A DNA stretch of 53,213 nucleotides from TMED14 sp964475135 (GTDB lineage: Bacteria; Bacteroidota; Bacteroidia; Flavobacteriales; Schleiferiaceae): NCBI GenBank assembly GCA_964475135.1, contig CAYYWL010000011.1, forward strand, positions 1-53,213, read 5' to 3'. Position 1 is the stretch's first letter; every line of letters starts with the position of its first letter. Shown here in pieces: positions 15,066 to 23,450 of this stretch. The notes below the pieces were generated by a model. It was not told where the DNA came from, searched no databases, and saw nothing but the letters and a program-made list of their open reading frames with translations. The translations under genes and the position numbers were made by a program.

Positions 15066-15618
15066 CCAGAGTTAGGATCGCCGTAGGGGCGAAGAATGAC
15101 GTAAGCGACCGCAGTGTCCCCAGGAACCACATGTACGTAAGAGCATCCGCGGTACGCGCCCTTGGTAGACTCGATGTCGAGGTAAGCCTCACGCTCGTAC
15201 TTCCACGGTGTGTCAGTCCAGCCGCTCACGTCGGACTTTTTGTAGTAGTAGCCGGACGTGTTCGGATTGTCGAACAAGGTTCCGCTGCCAGGCACCGAAA
15301 GATGAATCCAAGCATTTTGAATGGCCACGGTATCTTCGTTGACCACACGGACCGCGATATAGCCAGGGCCCGTGCGCGGTTTTTCGCACGACGCCACACC
15401 CGCCGCAAGCGCTANNNNNNNNNNNNNNNNNNNNNNNNNNNNNNNNNNNNNNNNNNNNNNNNNNNNNNNNNNNNNNNNNNNNNNNNNNNNNNNNNNNNNN
15501 NNNNNNNNNNNNNNTAGCCAGGGCCCGTGCGCGGTTTTTCGCACGACGCCACACCCGCCGCAAGCGCTACGAGGAGCGCGGCAGCAGAAAGGATCCGGTA
15601 GTTCAATTGCTTTAGCAT
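15056..15618 (-). CDS. Small lipoprotein interrupted by an apparently false assembly gap
   Basis: N-terminus MLKQLNYRILSAAALL with lipobox GVASC (C26), then the gap, then IAVRVVNEDTVAIQNAW and the C-terminal GCSYVHVVPGDTAVAYVIL and PYGDPNSGCL. As assembled, the two halves are in different frames. Removing the 100 Ns and one copy of the flanking 55-nt duplication leaves 408 nt, an uninterrupted 135-residue protein that reads CEKPRTGPGYIAVRVVNED across the join. It is a paralogue of the lipoprotein downstream. Function unknown. A TATATTTG element lies 22 nt before the ATG. Confidence 0.78.
15360..15569. repeat. 55-nt exact direct duplication flanking a 100-N gap
   Basis: Bases 15360-15414 are identical to 15515-15569, and only Ns (15415-15514) lie between. 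This is what is expected when two contigs whose ends share a 55-nt overlap are scaffolded with a default gap instead of being merged. The duplication is therefore probably not biological. Confidence 0.88.
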
Positions 15619-15640
15619 AGTTTTGCGGGCGAAAAGCAAG

Positions 15641-15648
15641 CAAATATA
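15641..15648 (-). promoter_or_regulatory. -7 element of the lipoprotein-cvpA unit
   Basis: TATATTTG on the minus strand, an exact TAnnTTTG match, 22 nt before the ATG at 15618. It sits in the 45-nt space divergent from pheS. Confidence 0.6.
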
Positions 15649-15663
15649 GCAGATTCCCCGACG

Positions 15664-16665
15664 ATGCAGGCGAAAATTAAGGAATACCTCCACGAGGTCG
15701 CGTCAGCGGCCCCTTCGAACGCTCAAGAGGCTGAGGCCCTGCGCTTGCGTTTTCTCGGCCGCAAGGGTGTCATGAACGACCTTTTTGCCGACTTCAAGAC
15801 CGTCGCACCCGAGGCCCGCAAAGAGGTTGGTCAGCTCCTCAACCAGCTTAAAACTGCTGTAGAGTCAAAGGTTTCGGAATTTGCGAACGCCAAACCAAAG
15901 GTTAGTATTCACGCTGAGGACGTCACGCGTCCGGCATGTGGCAACCTCCCTGGGTCGCACCACCCTGTGAGTCAGGTTCGCGACGAACTCGTCGATATTT
16001 TTCGCCGCATGGGATTCGCCGTGGCCGAGGGCCCTGAAATGGAAGACGACTGGCACAACTTTACGGCCCTGAATTTTCCACCCGAGCACCCCGCAAGGGA
16101 CATGCAGGACACCTTCTTTTTGGCCCGCAACCCAGATTGGGCACTGCGCACCCATACGTCCAACGTTCAGGTGCGCACCATGGAGACGCGCAAGCCGCCG
16201 ATTCGCATCATCGCTCCCGGCCGAGTGTTCCGCAATGAGGCCATCTCGTCGCGCAGCCACTGCATGTTTCACCAAGTCGAGGGACTGTACATCGACCGCA
16301 ACGTGTCGTTTGCTGACATGAAGCAGACATTGCTTGAATTTGCCCAGGCCTTTTTTGGACCGCATACAGCGATTCGTCTGCGCCCCAGCTACTTTCCGTT
16401 CACTGAGCCAAGCGCCGAAATGGACATTTGGTGGGGCCTCGAAACCGAAACGGACTACCGCATGACCAAGGGCACGGGCTGGCTTGAAATCCTCGGATGT
16501 GGCATGGTGGATCCCGCCGTACTAGAGTCTTGCGGAATCGACCCCGAAGTGTACAGCGGATTTGCCTTTGGCCTCGGCGTCGAACGAATTGCCATGCAGC
16601 GCTTTGCCATTCCGGACATTCGCGCACTCTTTGAGAACGACGTGCGCCTGCTGCGCAGCCTCTAG
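15664..16665 (+). CDS. pheS: Phenylalanine--tRNA ligase alpha subunit
   Basis: Catalytic subunit of the class II (alpha-beta)2 PheRS. 333 residues, usual length. An N-terminal coiled coil (about 1-85) with LRLRFLGRKGVMNDLF is followed by PGSHHPVSQV, GPEMEDDWHNFTALNFP, the motif 2 region GRVFRNEAISSRSHCMFHQVEG, and motif 3 GFAFGLGVERIAMQRF. pheT is not adjacent, so the beta subunit must be encoded elsewhere. It is convergent with pyk, 10 nt apart. Confidence 0.97.
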   Translation: MQAKIKEYLHEVASAAPSNAQEAEALRLRFLGRKGVMNDLFADFKTVAPEARKEVGQLLNQLKTAVESKVSEFANAKPKVSIHAEDVTRPACGNLPGSHHPVSQVRDELVDIFRRMGFAVAEGPEMEDDWHNFTALNFPPEHPARDMQDTFFLARNPDWALRTHTSNVQVRTMETRKPPIRIIAPGRVFRNEAISSRSHCMFHQVEGLYIDRNVSFADMKQTLLEFAQAFFGPHTAIRLRPSYFPFTEPSAEMDIWWGLETETDYRMTKGTGWLEILGCGMVDPAVLESCGIDPEVYSGFAFGLGVERIAMQRFAIPDIRALFENDVRLLRSL

Positions 16666-16675
16666 GAGCCCTGCG

Positions 16676-18094
16676 CTAGAGGACGTCTTTAACCCGAATC
16701 GTATTAGTGGTACCCTTGGCTTCAATCGGCATTGAGGCCAACTGAACAATGCGGTCGCCTTGCTGGACTAAGCCGTCGGCTTTCAACTGCTTTGTGATGT
16801 CCACAAACGTGGCATCGGTCGAAACCATGTTGTCATAGTAAAATCCGCGAACCCCCCAGTGAAGCGACAACTTGTTCAAGATCTTATAGTTGGCGGTAAA
16901 TGCGAAGACGTGACTCTGTGGCCTAAAGCTCGAAAGCAGCTGCGCGGAGTGGCCTGAAAACGTCAGGGTGCAAATTGCCGATGCCTCAACGCTGTTGGCC
17001 ATTTTGGCCGCGTAGTAGCACATGGTATCAGAAATAAATCGTGCCGCAATTTCCTCAACGGGCTTGTGCTCTTTGCCGCGGAACGAGCACTCTCGCTCGG
17101 CAGCCTCAGCAATGCGGGCCATAGTTTGAACTACCTGAACGGGGTACTGGCCCACCGAGGTTTCGCCGCTGAGCATCACCGCATCGGCACCGTCCATTAC
17201 GGCGTTCGCCACATCGTTGACTTCGGCACGGGTCGGCGTTAGGTTGTCAATCATCGTTTCCATCATCTGGGTGGCGACAATCACGGGTTTAGCTAGCTCA
17301 ATGCACTTGCGCACGATCATTTTTTGGATAATAGGTACGGATTCCATCGGAACCTCTACCCCAAGGTCGCCGCGTGCCACCATGGCTCCGTCAGTGGCCT
17401 CAAGAATCGCGTCGATGTCGGCAACCGCTTCGGGTTTTTCGATTTTGGCGATGATTCCGGCGTGGTGCCCGCGCTCGTTCAAAATGGCGCGCAGCTCGTG
17501 AATGTCTGCGGCGTTGCGCACAAAGCTCAGGCCGATCCAGTCCACATTTTCTTCGAGTGCTACATCGAGATCTGCCAAGTCTTTTTCGGTCAAGCACGGA
17601 AGCGAAACGCGGGTATTTGGCAGATTCACGCCCTTTTTGGACTTCAGGGGTCCGCCCTGAATCGTTTCGGCCACGACCTCATCTACGCCGTTGGTTGACA
17701 CGACCTTGAGCACGAGTTTGCCGTCGTCGAGCAGCACGTTTTCACCGACGCGTACGTCGCGCGGAAACTGCGTGTAGGTCATGAACACCCGCTCCTTGGT
17801 GCCTTCGCACTTCTCGGTGGTGAACGTCAGTCGGTCGCCCGGAACCAATACGGCGCCCTCTTCAACCACACCCACGCGAAGCTTGGGTCCCTGCAAATCG
17901 GCTAGAATGGCGGCATTATGGCCCGTCTCTTTGAGAATGCCGCGGATGCGTCGAATGGTTGCGCGGTGTTCATCGGCGGCCCCGTGCGAGAAGTTCACGC
18001 GAAACACGTTCACACCTGCCTCGAGGAGTTGCTTTAGTACTTCATCAGATGACGATGCGGGCCCTAGGGTCGCAACAATTTTAGTCCGTTTCAC
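16676..18094 (-). CDS. pyk: Pyruvate kinase
   Basis: Converts phosphoenolpyruvate and ADP to pyruvate and ATP. 472 residues. Recognised from KIVATLGPASS at the N-terminus, VFRVNFSHG, the catalytic IIAKIEKPEAV, VARGDLGVEVP, and VIVATQMMETM followed by PTRAEVNDVANAVMDGADAVMLSGET. It starts with GTG at 18094, and its GTGA overlaps the TGA stop of the upstream gene, indicating translational coupling. It is the last gene of the leftward acpP-fabF-rnc cluster. Confidence 0.97.
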   Translation of the reverse strand: MKRTKIVATLGPASSSDEVLKQLLEAGVNVFRVNFSHGAADEHRATIRRIRGILKETGHNAAILADLQGPKLRVGVVEEGAVLVPGDRLTFTTEKCEGTKERVFMTYTQFPRDVRVGENVLLDDGKLVLKVVSTNGVDEVVAETIQGGPLKSKKGVNLPNTRVSLPCLTEKDLADLDVALEENVDWIGLSFVRNAADIHELRAILNERGHHAGIIAKIEKPEAVADIDAILEATDGAMVARGDLGVEVPMESVPIIQKMIVRKCIELAKPVIVATQMMETMIDNLTPTRAEVNDVANAVMDGADAVMLSGETSVGQYPVQVVQTMARIAEAAERECSFRGKEHKPVEEIAARFISDTMCYYAAKMANSVEASAICTLTFSGHSAQLLSSFRPQSHVFAFTANYKILNKLSLHWGVRGFYYDNMVSTDATFVDITKQLKADGLVQQGDRIVQLASMPIEAKGTTNTIRVKDVL

Positions 18095-18588
18095 AGTTCG
18101 GAATCCTTTAGGGGGTCTAGTACAAATATGGCGTGCTCGGTCGGCGTAAGGCTTGTGCGGGGGTTGTGGCCAAGCAATCCAGGAACGCCGAGGAGCGTCT
18201 GCTGCAAACCTACGATTTCTTGACTACTTAACGGCGGGTCAAACGTTAAAAACGCTTTAATTCCGCGCGGTCGGGCCACAATTACTGCGGAACCCGGATC
18301 CGCCTCCATGTCGCCAAACAAACCACCACTCGGTCCCTGCACCCAATCGGCGTGGTGCGGAGCGTTCCAAATCAAACTGGTCGTTCGGTAGCCGTCGCTG
18401 CCGCGGTAGATCGCGTGGTGGTAGCGGGCTTCGGGTCGCGAACGCACTAAATCAGTACGTCGCGCCAAATTCCAATTCAAGCAGGCATTTAGGTGAAACA
18501 CCGTCGGAACCGCGTCCAGCGACGTGGTCAGCGACCAGACCTCAGGTAGGTCCTCGTCAACGGCGTCGAGTACGAGGCGACGAGCCAA
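18091..18588 (-). CDS. IPExxxVDY-like family protein
   Basis: 165 residues, no signal peptide, no known catalytic motif. In Bacteroidota a protein of about 150 residues called the IPExxxVDY family usually lies between rnc and pyk, exactly the position here. FHLNACLNWNLARRTDL resembles its conserved LNxxLxxxxxRxxD region. The naming motif itself is not recognisable, so the assignment rests mostly on synteny. It overlaps the end of rnc by 32 nt and the pyk start by 4 nt. Function unknown. Confidence 0.6.
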   Translation of the reverse strand: MARRLVLDAVDEDLPEVWSLTTSLDAVPTVFHLNACLNWNLARRTDLVRSRPEARYHHAIYRGSDGYRTTSLIWNAPHHADWVQGPSGGLFGDMEADPGSAVIVARPRGIKAFLTFDPPLSSQEIVGLQQTLLGVPGLLGHNPRTSLTPTEHAIFVLDPLKDSEL

Positions 18589-19315
18589 TTTTTAGGACTT
18601 TGGCCGCCGCACGCGAAGCAGCTTCTTCGGCGGATTTTTTGGACTGACCGCTGCCCGTGGCGACCTCTTCATCGTCGACAAAGAAGGCAACCGAAAAGCG
18701 ATTTCGGTCTTTGCCGTCCTCATCAATTACGTCAAAGCGAAACGTTTTGCGCTGCTTTTGGATGTGTTCAATGAGCAAACTTTTATAGCTGATGACCTCG
18801 GTTTCGACCTTGTCAAAATTGACGTAGGGATCCAGCATACGGCGGTGCACGAAGTAGCGAGCCGCGTTCCATCCGCGGTCAATGTACACGGCTCCGACCA
18901 ATGCTTCCAGTGTGTTGCCTGGCACCGACGAGGTTTGCCCTTGGCGTCCGTTGCGGCTGCGGCCCATGTCCATCCACTGCGGAATGCCCATCTTTTCGGC
19001 GATTCGGTTGAGCGCCTTGCGGCTTACGACCTTTGAGCGCATCGAGGTCAGGTAGCCCTCGTCTCCACCAGGGTATTTTTCGTACAGATACTCGGCCATG
19101 AGCACGCCGAGCACTGCGTCACCGAGGTACTCAAGGCGTTCGTAGCGCATGTTGGCGCTGCGTTGGTTGGCGTCGGTCTTGACCTTGCGCCGAAAGGCGG
19201 CCAAATAAATTCCGGGGTCATTGGGCCGTAGGCCCGTCATGCTTCGAATCGCGGCCATTACCGTGCGGTGCTCTGAGGGCACCGTGCGGAACAGGCGAAG
19301 AATCGGCTGCAGCAT
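18557..19315 (-). CDS. rnc: Ribonuclease III
   Basis: Double-strand-specific endoribonuclease for rRNA processing and RNA turnover. 252 residues. The catalytic signature ERLEYLGDAVLG lies at residues 59-70 (D66 among the metal ligands), and the second acidic site is NTLEALVGAVYIDRG. The C-terminal double-stranded RNA-binding domain ends GSGQSKKSAEEAASRAAAKVL. The start abuts the fabF stop with no gap, and the 3' end overlaps the next gene by 32 nt. Confidence 0.95.
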   Translation of the reverse strand: MLQPILRLFRTVPSEHRTVMAAIRSMTGLRPNDPGIYLAAFRRKVKTDANQRSANMRYERLEYLGDAVLGVLMAEYLYEKYPGGDEGYLTSMRSKVVSRKALNRIAEKMGIPQWMDMGRSRNGRQGQTSSVPGNTLEALVGAVYIDRGWNAARYFVHRRMLDPYVNFDKVETEVISYKSLLIEHIQKQRKTFRFDVIDEDGKDRNRFSVAFFVDDEEVATGSGQSKKSAEEAASRAAAKVLKIGSSPRTRRR

Positions 19316-20563
19316 CTAGATTTTCTTGAAAATCACCGAAGCGTTGTGGCCACCAAACCCGAAGGTGTTGGAAAGCGCAGCGCGCACGTTACGCTTTTGG
19401 GGCGTTCCGAAGGTGAAATTCAGCTTGGCATCAAGCTCGGGATCATCCGTGAAGTGGTTGATCGTCGGCGGAATAGTGTCGTGGAAGACCGAGAGCACTG
19501 CTACTGCGGCTTCTGCGGCACCCGCGGCACCCAGTAGGTGGCCGGTCATCGACTTTGTCGAGCTAATGTTGATTTGGTAGGCGTGGTCGCCAAACACCTC
19601 TTTGATCGCTTTGGATTCTGCCACGTCTCCAAGAGGAGTCGACGTGCCGTGCACGTTCACGTAGTCGATGTCTTCGGGCTTCATACCCGCGTCTTCGAGC
19701 GCATTGCGCATTACGTTGCGTGCGCCCAATCCATCGGGGTGCGGAGCGGTGAGGTGGTATGCGTCTGCAGACAATCCGCCTCCGACAAGTTCGGCATAGA
19801 TCTTGGCTCCGCGCGCTTTGGCGTGCTCGTACTCTTCGAGCACCAGCGATGCGGCACCTTCACCAAGTACAAATCCGTCGCGGTCTTTGTCAAAGGGGCG
19901 AGAAGCAGTGAGGTAGTCGTCGTTGCGCGTCGACAGGGCGTGCATGGAATTGAATCCACCGATTCCGCCAGGTGAAACCGCAGCCTCAGAACCGCCCGTA
20001 ATGATTACGTCGGCCTTGCCCAAGCGAATGAGCATGAGCGCGTCAATGACCGCGTTGGTCGAAGAGGCGCAGGCCGAAACAGTCGTGTAGTTGGGTCCGC
20101 GGTAGCCGTACTTCATCGAAATGTAGCCGCCACAGATGTCGGCAATCATTTTGGGGATGAAGAATGGGTTGAAGCGCGGAATCTCACCACCCTTGAAGAA
20201 ATTGCCGAATTCCTCAGTGAATGTATCAAGGCCGCCGATACCCGAACCCCAAATGACGCCTACACGGTCTTTGTTGGGGTTCGAAGCTTCGAGTCCAGAA
20301 TCAGCTACGGCCTCCTCAGCAGCGATAAGCCCGAGGTGGGTGCAGCGGTCCATACGGCGCGCCTCTTTGCGTTCAATAAAGTCTTCGACGTTGAGGTCTT
20401 TGACCTCGCAGGCAAACTGCGTTTTGTAGTTGGACGCGTCAAACCGAGTAATCGGTCCCGCCCCGCTGCGGCCCTCGAGGAGGGCCGCCCAAAATGCGGG
20501 AGCAGTATTACCGATCGGGGTCAAGGCACCAAGGCCCGTGACTACGACACGTTTGAGTTCCAT
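19316..20563 (-). CDS. fabF: Beta-ketoacyl-ACP synthase II
   Basis: Condenses malonyl-ACP with acyl-ACP in fatty acid elongation. 415 residues. The nucleophile is C165 in TVSACASSTNAV; the two active-site histidines lie in YVNVHGTSTPLGD and SMTGHLLGAAG. The N-terminus RVVVTGLGALTPIGN is typical of FabF. It lies 9 nt after acpP on the same strand, the standard Bacteroidota acpP-fabF-rnc order. Confidence 0.97.
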   Translation of the reverse strand: MELKRVVVTGLGALTPIGNTAPAFWAALLEGRSGAGPITRFDASNYKTQFACEVKDLNVEDFIERKEARRMDRCTHLGLIAAEEAVADSGLEASNPNKDRVGVIWGSGIGGLDTFTEEFGNFFKGGEIPRFNPFFIPKMIADICGGYISMKYGYRGPNYTTVSACASSTNAVIDALMLIRLGKADVIITGGSEAAVSPGGIGGFNSMHALSTRNDDYLTASRPFDKDRDGFVLGEGAASLVLEEYEHAKARGAKIYAELVGGGLSADAYHLTAPHPDGLGARNVMRNALEDAGMKPEDIDYVNVHGTSTPLGDVAESKAIKEVFGDHAYQINISSTKSMTGHLLGAAGAAEAAVAVLSVFHDTIPPTINHFTDDPELDAKLNFTFGTPQKRNVRAALSNTFGFGGHNASVIFKKI

Positions 20564-20572
20564 AGTACGAGC

Positions 20573-20809
20573 TTAGGCCTTGGCGGTCTCGATGTAGGCA
20601 ATTGCCTGACCTACAGTTTGAATGCCTTCAGCCTGATCGTCAGGGATTTGGATGTCGAATTCTTTTTCGAACTCCATGATGAGCTCAACCGTATCGAGTG
20701 AGTCTGCACCCAAGTCGCCAGTGAATGAGGCCTCGGCCGTTACTTCTGACTCGGGAACTCCCAATTTATCTACGATGATGCTTTGAACGCGTGCGGCGAT
20801 ATCCGACAT
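20573..20809 (-). CDS. acpP: Acyl carrier protein
   Basis: Carries acyl chains on a phosphopantetheine arm. 78 residues from MSDIAARVQ; the frame is open for 21 more codons upstream, but the short form is the conserved one. The modified serine is S37 in LGADSLDTVELIMEFE, and the acidic helix EFEKEFDIQIPDDQAE follows. It is the first gene of the leftward fabF-rnc-pyk cluster. Confidence 0.97.
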   Translation of the reverse strand: MSDIAARVQSIIVDKLGVPESEVTAEASFTGDLGADSLDTVELIMEFEKEFDIQIPDDQAEGIQTVGQAIAYIETAKA

Positions 20810-20881
20810 AACCAATGGTTTTGAGTTATTGATGGGTGCAAAGAAAAGCCAATCTTTGGAAATGTGGTGCATTTCACCCGC

Positions 20882-20889
20882 TACCTTTA
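20882..20889 (+). promoter_or_regulatory. -7 element of purN
   Basis: TACCTTTA matches TAnnTTTG at seven of eight positions and is separated from the GTG start by only GGCC. Confidence 0.5.
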
Positions 20890-20893
20890 GGCC

Positions 20894-21490
20894 GTGAATT
20901 CACCAAAAGTTGCAATCCTCGTTTCGGGCAGCGGAAGCAATGCCGCATCCCTGCTCGATTTTTGGTTCGATGGCGCGGTGCGCGCGGTCGGAATTTGGAC
21001 CAATCGAAAGTCCGCAGGAATTTGGAACCGGCCCCTCAGCGTGCCGATTTATCATTTTGTTCCAGGAGACGACGACGAAAAATTGCTGGACGCATGGCGC
21101 GCCGAGGGGGTAACGGCCCTGGTGCTGGCGGGCTACCTCAAACCGGTTCCGGCGGCGTGGATTCAGGCGTTTGGTGCCCTTTGCTACAACATTCACCCCG
21201 CGCTGCTGCCTGCCTACGGCGGGCACGGCATGTACGGCCACCACATCCATGAGGCCGTGGTTGCTGCTGGCGAGGCGGAATCCGGTCTCAGCATCCACCG
21301 TGTGACCGAGCACTACGACGAGGGCCCCATTCTCTTTCAAATGCGCACGGCAATTAACCCCGGCGACACCGCCGAAGAGGTTGCGGCGCGCATCCTCAAA
21401 GGCGAGCATTGGGCCTATCCACGCGTGATTACGGCGGACCTTCTTGGGTTGCCGCTACCGACTGATTTACCCGAAGGATGGTCCAAGTAG
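20894..21490 (+). CDS. purN: Phosphoribosylglycinamide formyltransferase
   Basis: Transfers formyl from 10-formyl-THF to GAR in purine synthesis. 198 residues. The phosphate-binding loop is LVSGSGSNAASL. The catalytic Asn-His-Asp triad is visible as N99 and H101 (YNIHPALLP) and D142 (TEHYDEGPILFQ). It starts with GTG at 20894, 4 nt after a TACCTTTA promoter element. Its last 13 nt overlap the rnhA start, so the two are translationally coupled. Confidence 0.95.
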   Translation: MNSPKVAILVSGSGSNAASLLDFWFDGAVRAVGIWTNRKSAGIWNRPLSVPIYHFVPGDDDEKLLDAWRAEGVTALVLAGYLKPVPAAWIQAFGALCYNIHPALLPAYGGHGMYGHHIHEAVVAAGEAESGLSIHRVTEHYDEGPILFQMRTAINPGDTAEEVAARILKGEHWAYPRVITADLLGLPLPTDLPEGWSK

Positions 21491-21924
21491 ACCTGTTTAC
21501 GGACGGGGCAGCCAAGGGCAACCCGGGCCCCGGAGGCTACGGCGCCATTTTGCGCAGTGGAACCCACGAAAAAGAACTGAGTGGCGGATTTTACCACACC
21601 ACCAACAACCGCATGGAACTTATGGCTGTGATTGTGGGCATTGAGGCCCTCAAGTCGGGCTGCTCTGTTCGAGTGGTCAGCGACAGCAAGTATGTCGTCG
21701 ACGCGTTCAACGCCCGATGGATTGACGGCTGGAAGCGCCGCGGGTGGGCCAAAGTGAAAAATCCAGACCTCTGGAAGCGCCTCCTCAAGGCCATGGAGCC
21801 TCACCAAGTGCGATTTGAGTGGATCAAGGGCCACAACGAACATCCCGAGAACGAGCGCTGTGACCGCTTGGCCGTCGCGGCCTCACTGAAGCCAACGGAA
21901 CAGGACTACGGGTTTCAGCCGTAA
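21478..21924 (+). CDS. rnhA: Ribonuclease HI
   Basis: Cleaves RNA in RNA-DNA hybrids. 148 residues. The four catalytic acidic residues are in place: D9 (LFTDGAAKGNPGPGG), E47 (NNRMELMA), D69 (VVSDSKYV) and D129 (NERCDRLA). WIKGHNEHPENE carries the flexible His loop. The ATG lies inside the end of purN (13-nt overlap). Confidence 0.95.
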   Translation: MVQVDLFTDGAAKGNPGPGGYGAILRSGTHEKELSGGFYHTTNNRMELMAVIVGIEALKSGCSVRVVSDSKYVVDAFNARWIDGWKRRGWAKVKNPDLWKRLLKAMEPHQVRFEWIKGHNEHPENERCDRLAVAASLKPTEQDYGFQP

Positions 21925-21930
21925 AGGCTT

Positions 21931-21958
21931 CTGGTTACTAGCTACTGGTTGCTAGCTA
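21931..21958. repeat. Two 14-nt tandem units at the end of the GH3 gene
   Basis: CTGGTTACTAGCTA is followed directly by CTGGTTGCTAGCTA (13 of 14 identical), then CTAG. The second unit encodes the last residues and stop of the GH3 gene on the minus strand. Confidence 0.6.
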
Positions 21959-23444
21959 CTAGTTTGTCTGCCACGCTGCGGTCGTTCATCAGGCGCGGGA
22001 CCTTGTTTTGGCCGCCGAGCTTGCCCACGGACTTCATGTAGGTGATGAAGGCGTCGTTCGGGAGGGCGCGCAGCACGCAGTTGCGCAGGATTCCGCCCGA
22101 AATCAAATCTTGGTAGTACACGTTTTTGGCCTGAAGGGCGCGGTCGACGGTGGCGGTAAAGGCCTCGAGGTCGGCGGGAGCCTCGTCAAAGGCGACAAAC
22201 CACTCGTGGTAGGGCAGTCCGCCCTCGCGGGGATTGACCTGCGGGGCGACGGTGAATTCGCGCACTTTGCCTCCTTGGGCGGCAACGGCTTGTTCGAGGG
22301 CGTACTCGACTTCGGATCCGATGACATGCTCGCCAAAGGCCGAGATGAAGTGCTTGATGCGACCGGTCACGCGAATGCGGTAGGGTGCCGTCGACACGAA
22401 CTCGACGGTGTCGCCGATGCTGTAGCCCCATAGGCCGGCGTTCGTGTGCATGATGAGCGCGTAGTTGACTCCGGTTTGCACCTCGGCGAGGCTGAGGCGG
22501 GGCGGATTTTCGTCAAAAAAGCGGTCGGACGGAATGAATTCGTAGTAGATTCCGTTGTTGAGCAGCAGCAGCAAATCCGGGCTGTCGGGCTGGTCCTGGT
22601 AGGCGATGAAGCCCTCGGACGCGGGGTAGGTCTGTACGATGGGAATCTTGCGGCCAAAGAGCTCTTCGAAGCGGGCGCGGTAGGGCTCGAAGGCGACTCC
22701 GCCCGTGACAAAGAGGTCAAGGGTGGGAAACACCTCGCCGATGCTCGACTTGCCGCTGACCTCGAGCAGTCGCTCGAAGTACATCTGCACCCAGGGCGGA
22801 ATTCCCGAGATGATGGACATGGGGGCGCCGACGGTTTCGCGCACGATGGCTTCGACTTTTTCTTCCCAGTCCTCGATGCAGTTGGTGTCCCACGTGGGCT
22901 TGCGGTTCTTTTGAAGGTAGGACGGCACGAAGTGGGCGGTGATTCCGCTCAGACGGCCCGTAGGTATGCCGTTTTTGTCTTCGAGCACAGGACTGCCTTG
23001 CAGAAAGATCATGTTGCCATTGACCATGCGGCTTTGGCCGGTGGCGTGCATGTGGGCAAAGAGGGCGTTGCGGGCTGACGAAATGTGGTAGGGCACCGAC
23101 TCTTTCGTCAGTGGAATGTACTTGGCGCCTGAGGTGGTTCCGCTGGTTTTGGCGAAGTAGGTGGGGCGGCCGGGCCACAAAATATCGGACTCGCCCGCCA
23201 CGACGCGGTCGATGTAGGGACGAAGTGCCTCGTAGTCGCGAACCGGAACGGCCTGAATGAGGTCCTGGTGGCTTCGCACGTCGGCAAAGCGGTGGTCTTG
23301 GCCGAAGGCCGTGCGCGCCGCAGTGGCCGTGAGCTGTTCGAGGGTGCGCTGCTGGGTTTCAAAGGGTTTGGTGGCCCAAGCTCTGGTTTGGCGGTCAACT
23401 ATGGCAGCCCACTGGACTGCGGCAAATTCTTTCAACGTTTTCAT
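21942..23444 (-). CDS. GH3 auxin-responsive promoter family protein (acyl-adenylating enzyme)
   Basis: 500 residues. Belongs to the GH3 branch of adenylate-forming enzymes, which in plants conjugate amino acids to hormone acids; bacterial substrates are unknown. ATP-binding motif 1 is FAKTSGTTSGAKYIPLT (about 95-112), motif 2 is YPASEGFIAYQDQ and motif 3 is YSIGDTVEFVS. Such a gene is common in Bacteroidota beside an M23-like protein, as here. It starts 6 nt after the stop of the M23-like gene, so they likely form one leftward unit. The last codons fall in a small tandem repeat. Confidence 0.88.
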   Translation of the reverse strand: MKTLKEFAAVQWAAIVDRQTRAWATKPFETQQRTLEQLTATAARTAFGQDHRFADVRSHQDLIQAVPVRDYEALRPYIDRVVAGESDILWPGRPTYFAKTSGTTSGAKYIPLTKESVPYHISSARNALFAHMHATGQSRMVNGNMIFLQGSPVLEDKNGIPTGRLSGITAHFVPSYLQKNRKPTWDTNCIEDWEEKVEAIVRETVGAPMSIISGIPPWVQMYFERLLEVSGKSSIGEVFPTLDLFVTGGVAFEPYRARFEELFGRKIPIVQTYPASEGFIAYQDQPDSPDLLLLLNNGIYYEFIPSDRFFDENPPRLSLAEVQTGVNYALIMHTNAGLWGYSIGDTVEFVSTAPYRIRVTGRIKHFISAFGEHVIGSEVEYALEQAVAAQGGKVREFTVAPQVNPREGGLPYHEWFVAFDEAPADLEAFTATVDRALQAKNVYYQDLISGGILRNCVLRALPNDAFITYMKSVGKLGGQNKVPRLMNDRSVADKLVASNQ

Positions 23445-23450
23445 TTCGTA

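Noticed and set aside
15360..15569. Biological direct repeat or insertion-sequence target duplication
   Set aside because: A 55-nt exact copy on both sides of an N run, inside one gene whose frame is restored on collapse, is better explained by unmerged contig ends.
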